Below the pieces are notes generated by a model. It did not search any database, was not told the origin of the DNA, and saw only the letters and a program-made list of their open reading frames with translations. From Synechococcus sp. A18-25c (lineage in GTDB: Bacteria > Cyanobacteriota > Cyanobacteriia > PCC-6307 > Cyanobiaceae): DNA of 64,000 bases. A program made the translations under genes and the position numbers. Each line of letters starts with the position of its first letter. Position 1 is the first letter of the stretch. Location: the NCBI RefSeq assembly GCF_014280035.1, contig NZ_CP047957.1, positions 1,550,001-1,614,000 of the forward strand. The letters run 5' to 3'. This document shows positions 63,125 through 64,000 of this stretch, one piece after another.

Positions 63125-64000
63125 TCAGCCCTCTGTTGTACCCCCCCGCGCTGATGCGTTGATGAGCGCATCACGCCACTGGCGGCGAAGCTCGGCATCG
63201 TCAACGCGGTTGGTGCAGACCCGAAGCAACACGGTGCATTGCTGCGCCAGGCCCCACTCGAGGGCTGCAGGAAGATCCTCCAGACAGCTGATCTGTCTGC
63301 CTGTCACACCATGCGCTGCCGCCAGAGCCAGCGGATCGCAACGTTGGGGCATGGCAAACAGTCGATCGAATGCAGCCGGCGATGCTGCAGGAATGGGCAG
63401 CTGCCCAAAGATGCCGCCGCCACCGTTATCGATCAGCAACACCACCAGCGGCACCACCGATGCACTGGCCAGCAACCAACCGTTGCTGTCGTGCTGGAGG
63501 GCCAGATCTCCAGTGATCAAAAGGGTTGGGCCGAGAACGCTTGCCAGCCCAAGCGCCAGCGACAAAGTGCCATCAATGCCCGAGGCACCACGAAAGCTGT
63601 AACAGCGACGGGTGCCGATGTCGGCTGCGGCAAAAGCCTGCCAATCCCGCACCGGGCTACTCGCCGCAAGCATCACCGGCAGCCCCTCCGGCAGACAACC
63701 CGGCAGGGCCATCATCAAGGCAGGCTCGTTGATAGCGCCCGCTTCAGCCAGCAGCGATTGCAGTGTGGTGTGAACGCGATGATCGGCCTGCTGCCACCCG
63801 CGAAGCAGGTCAGCAGAGTGCTGGGGTGCAAAGCGGGCATCAGCGCGATTGGCCTTCCACCAGCGCCACAGCCCATGGCTGTCTTGATGGCTGAGTCCGA
63901 GTGGATCGAGGCAACGGGAGTCGCCCTCGGTAATCAGCCATTGCCCCGAACCCTGTTGGCGCAGCCAGGCCTCAAGCCGGCGGCTAGCTGGGAGAGGTCC
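63125..64000 (-). CDS. menD: MenD (2-succinyl-5-enolpyruvyl-6-hydroxy-3-cyclohexene-1-carboxylate synthase), 3' part
   Basis: The frame is open from the right edge (64000) to TGA at 63125-63127, giving 291 codons. The C-terminal thiamine-diphosphate domain is visible: [32 protein letters not shown] (ThDP/Mg2+ binding) and [16 protein letters not shown]. The N-terminal half lies outside the window. MenD commits isochorismate and 2-oxoglutarate to phylloquinone. The TTG at 63716-63718 is internal, not a start. Confidence 0.93.
   Translation of the reverse strand, partial: GPLPASRRLEAWLRQQGSGQWLITEGDSRCLDPLGLSHQDSHGLWRWWKANRADARFAPQHSADLLRGWQQADHRVHTTLQSLLAEAGAINEPALMMALPGCLPEGLPVMLAASSPVRDWQAFAAADIGTRRCYSFRGASGIDGTLSLALGLASVLGPTLLITGDLALQHDSNGWLLASASVVPLVVLLIDNGGGGIFGQLPIPAASPAAFDRLFAMPQRCDPLALAAAHGVTGRQISCLEDLPAALEWGLAQQCTVLLRVCTNRVDDAELRRQWRDALINASARGGTTEG

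Overview
The window reads as a chromosomal segment of a marine picocyanobacterium, most likely a marine Synechococcus. The evidence is cyanobacterial: two tandem SLH-domain (Som-type) porins, a PAM68-like photosystem assembly protein, a DUF1816 phycobilisome-linker-like protein, IdiA/FutA-type iron-binding protein, solanesyl diphosphate synthase, a plastoquinone-type UbiD homologue, MenB/MenD for phylloquinone, and a ferritin of the marine Synechococcus type. Genes are densely packed, moderately GC-rich, and often overlap by 1 to 4 bases.

Layout. 0-6.9 kb: the AT-richer 3' end of an unidentified gene, an SGNH hydrolase, an SOS-type umuDC operon behind a perfect cyanobacterial LexA box, a DUF481-like outer-membrane protein, a cluster of small conserved-looking ORFs and a putative HExxH metalloprotein. 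6.8-13.2 kb: dnaG, an EamA permease, a lipoprotein, ferritin, ruvA, rpsO, and a PAM68-like protein. 13.2-23.3 kb: a long minus-strand block trpD-carA-STAS-mrnC-rlmB-DUF1816-gatA-dnaE mixing amino-acid/pyrimidine synthesis, RNA maturation, tRNA amidation and replication. 23.5-27.7 kb: ABC exporter, msrA, small membrane proteins, tRNA-Pro(GGG) and a Crp-family regulator. 28-36 kb: DEDDh exonuclease, PrxQ, DUF1350 protein, pstS with a Pho-box-like element, acs, HAD phosphatase. 35.6-43.8 kb: sds, murI, amidase, nitrilase, comB, ubiD-like, futA and a PKHD-type dioxygenase. 43.9-50.6 kb: two porins, aroA and an MnmC-like methyltransferase. 50.6-55.6 kb: an accessory-looking stretch with a gene-poor 1.4 kb, a small secreted protein, a voltage-gated-type K+ channel and an SbmA/BacA-like ABC transporter. 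55.9-64 kb: glmU, murF, glgA, L,D-transpeptidase, menB and menD (cut by the right edge).

Functional themes are SOS/DNA replication (umuDC, dnaG, ruvA, dnaE, exonuclease), envelope synthesis (murI, amidase, glmU, murF, L,D-transpeptidase, porins), isoprenoid quinones (sds, ubiD-like, menB, menD), and iron/phosphate nutrition (ferritin, futA, PKHD oxygenase, pstS).

I found no CRISPR array, insertion sequence or prophage. The least explained parts are several sub-60-codon genes, an apparently non-ATG/GTG start for the STAS gene, a trpD leader with an intrinsic terminator, the RRxxD repeat tail of the rRNA methyltransferase, and the 50.6-52.1 kb gap.
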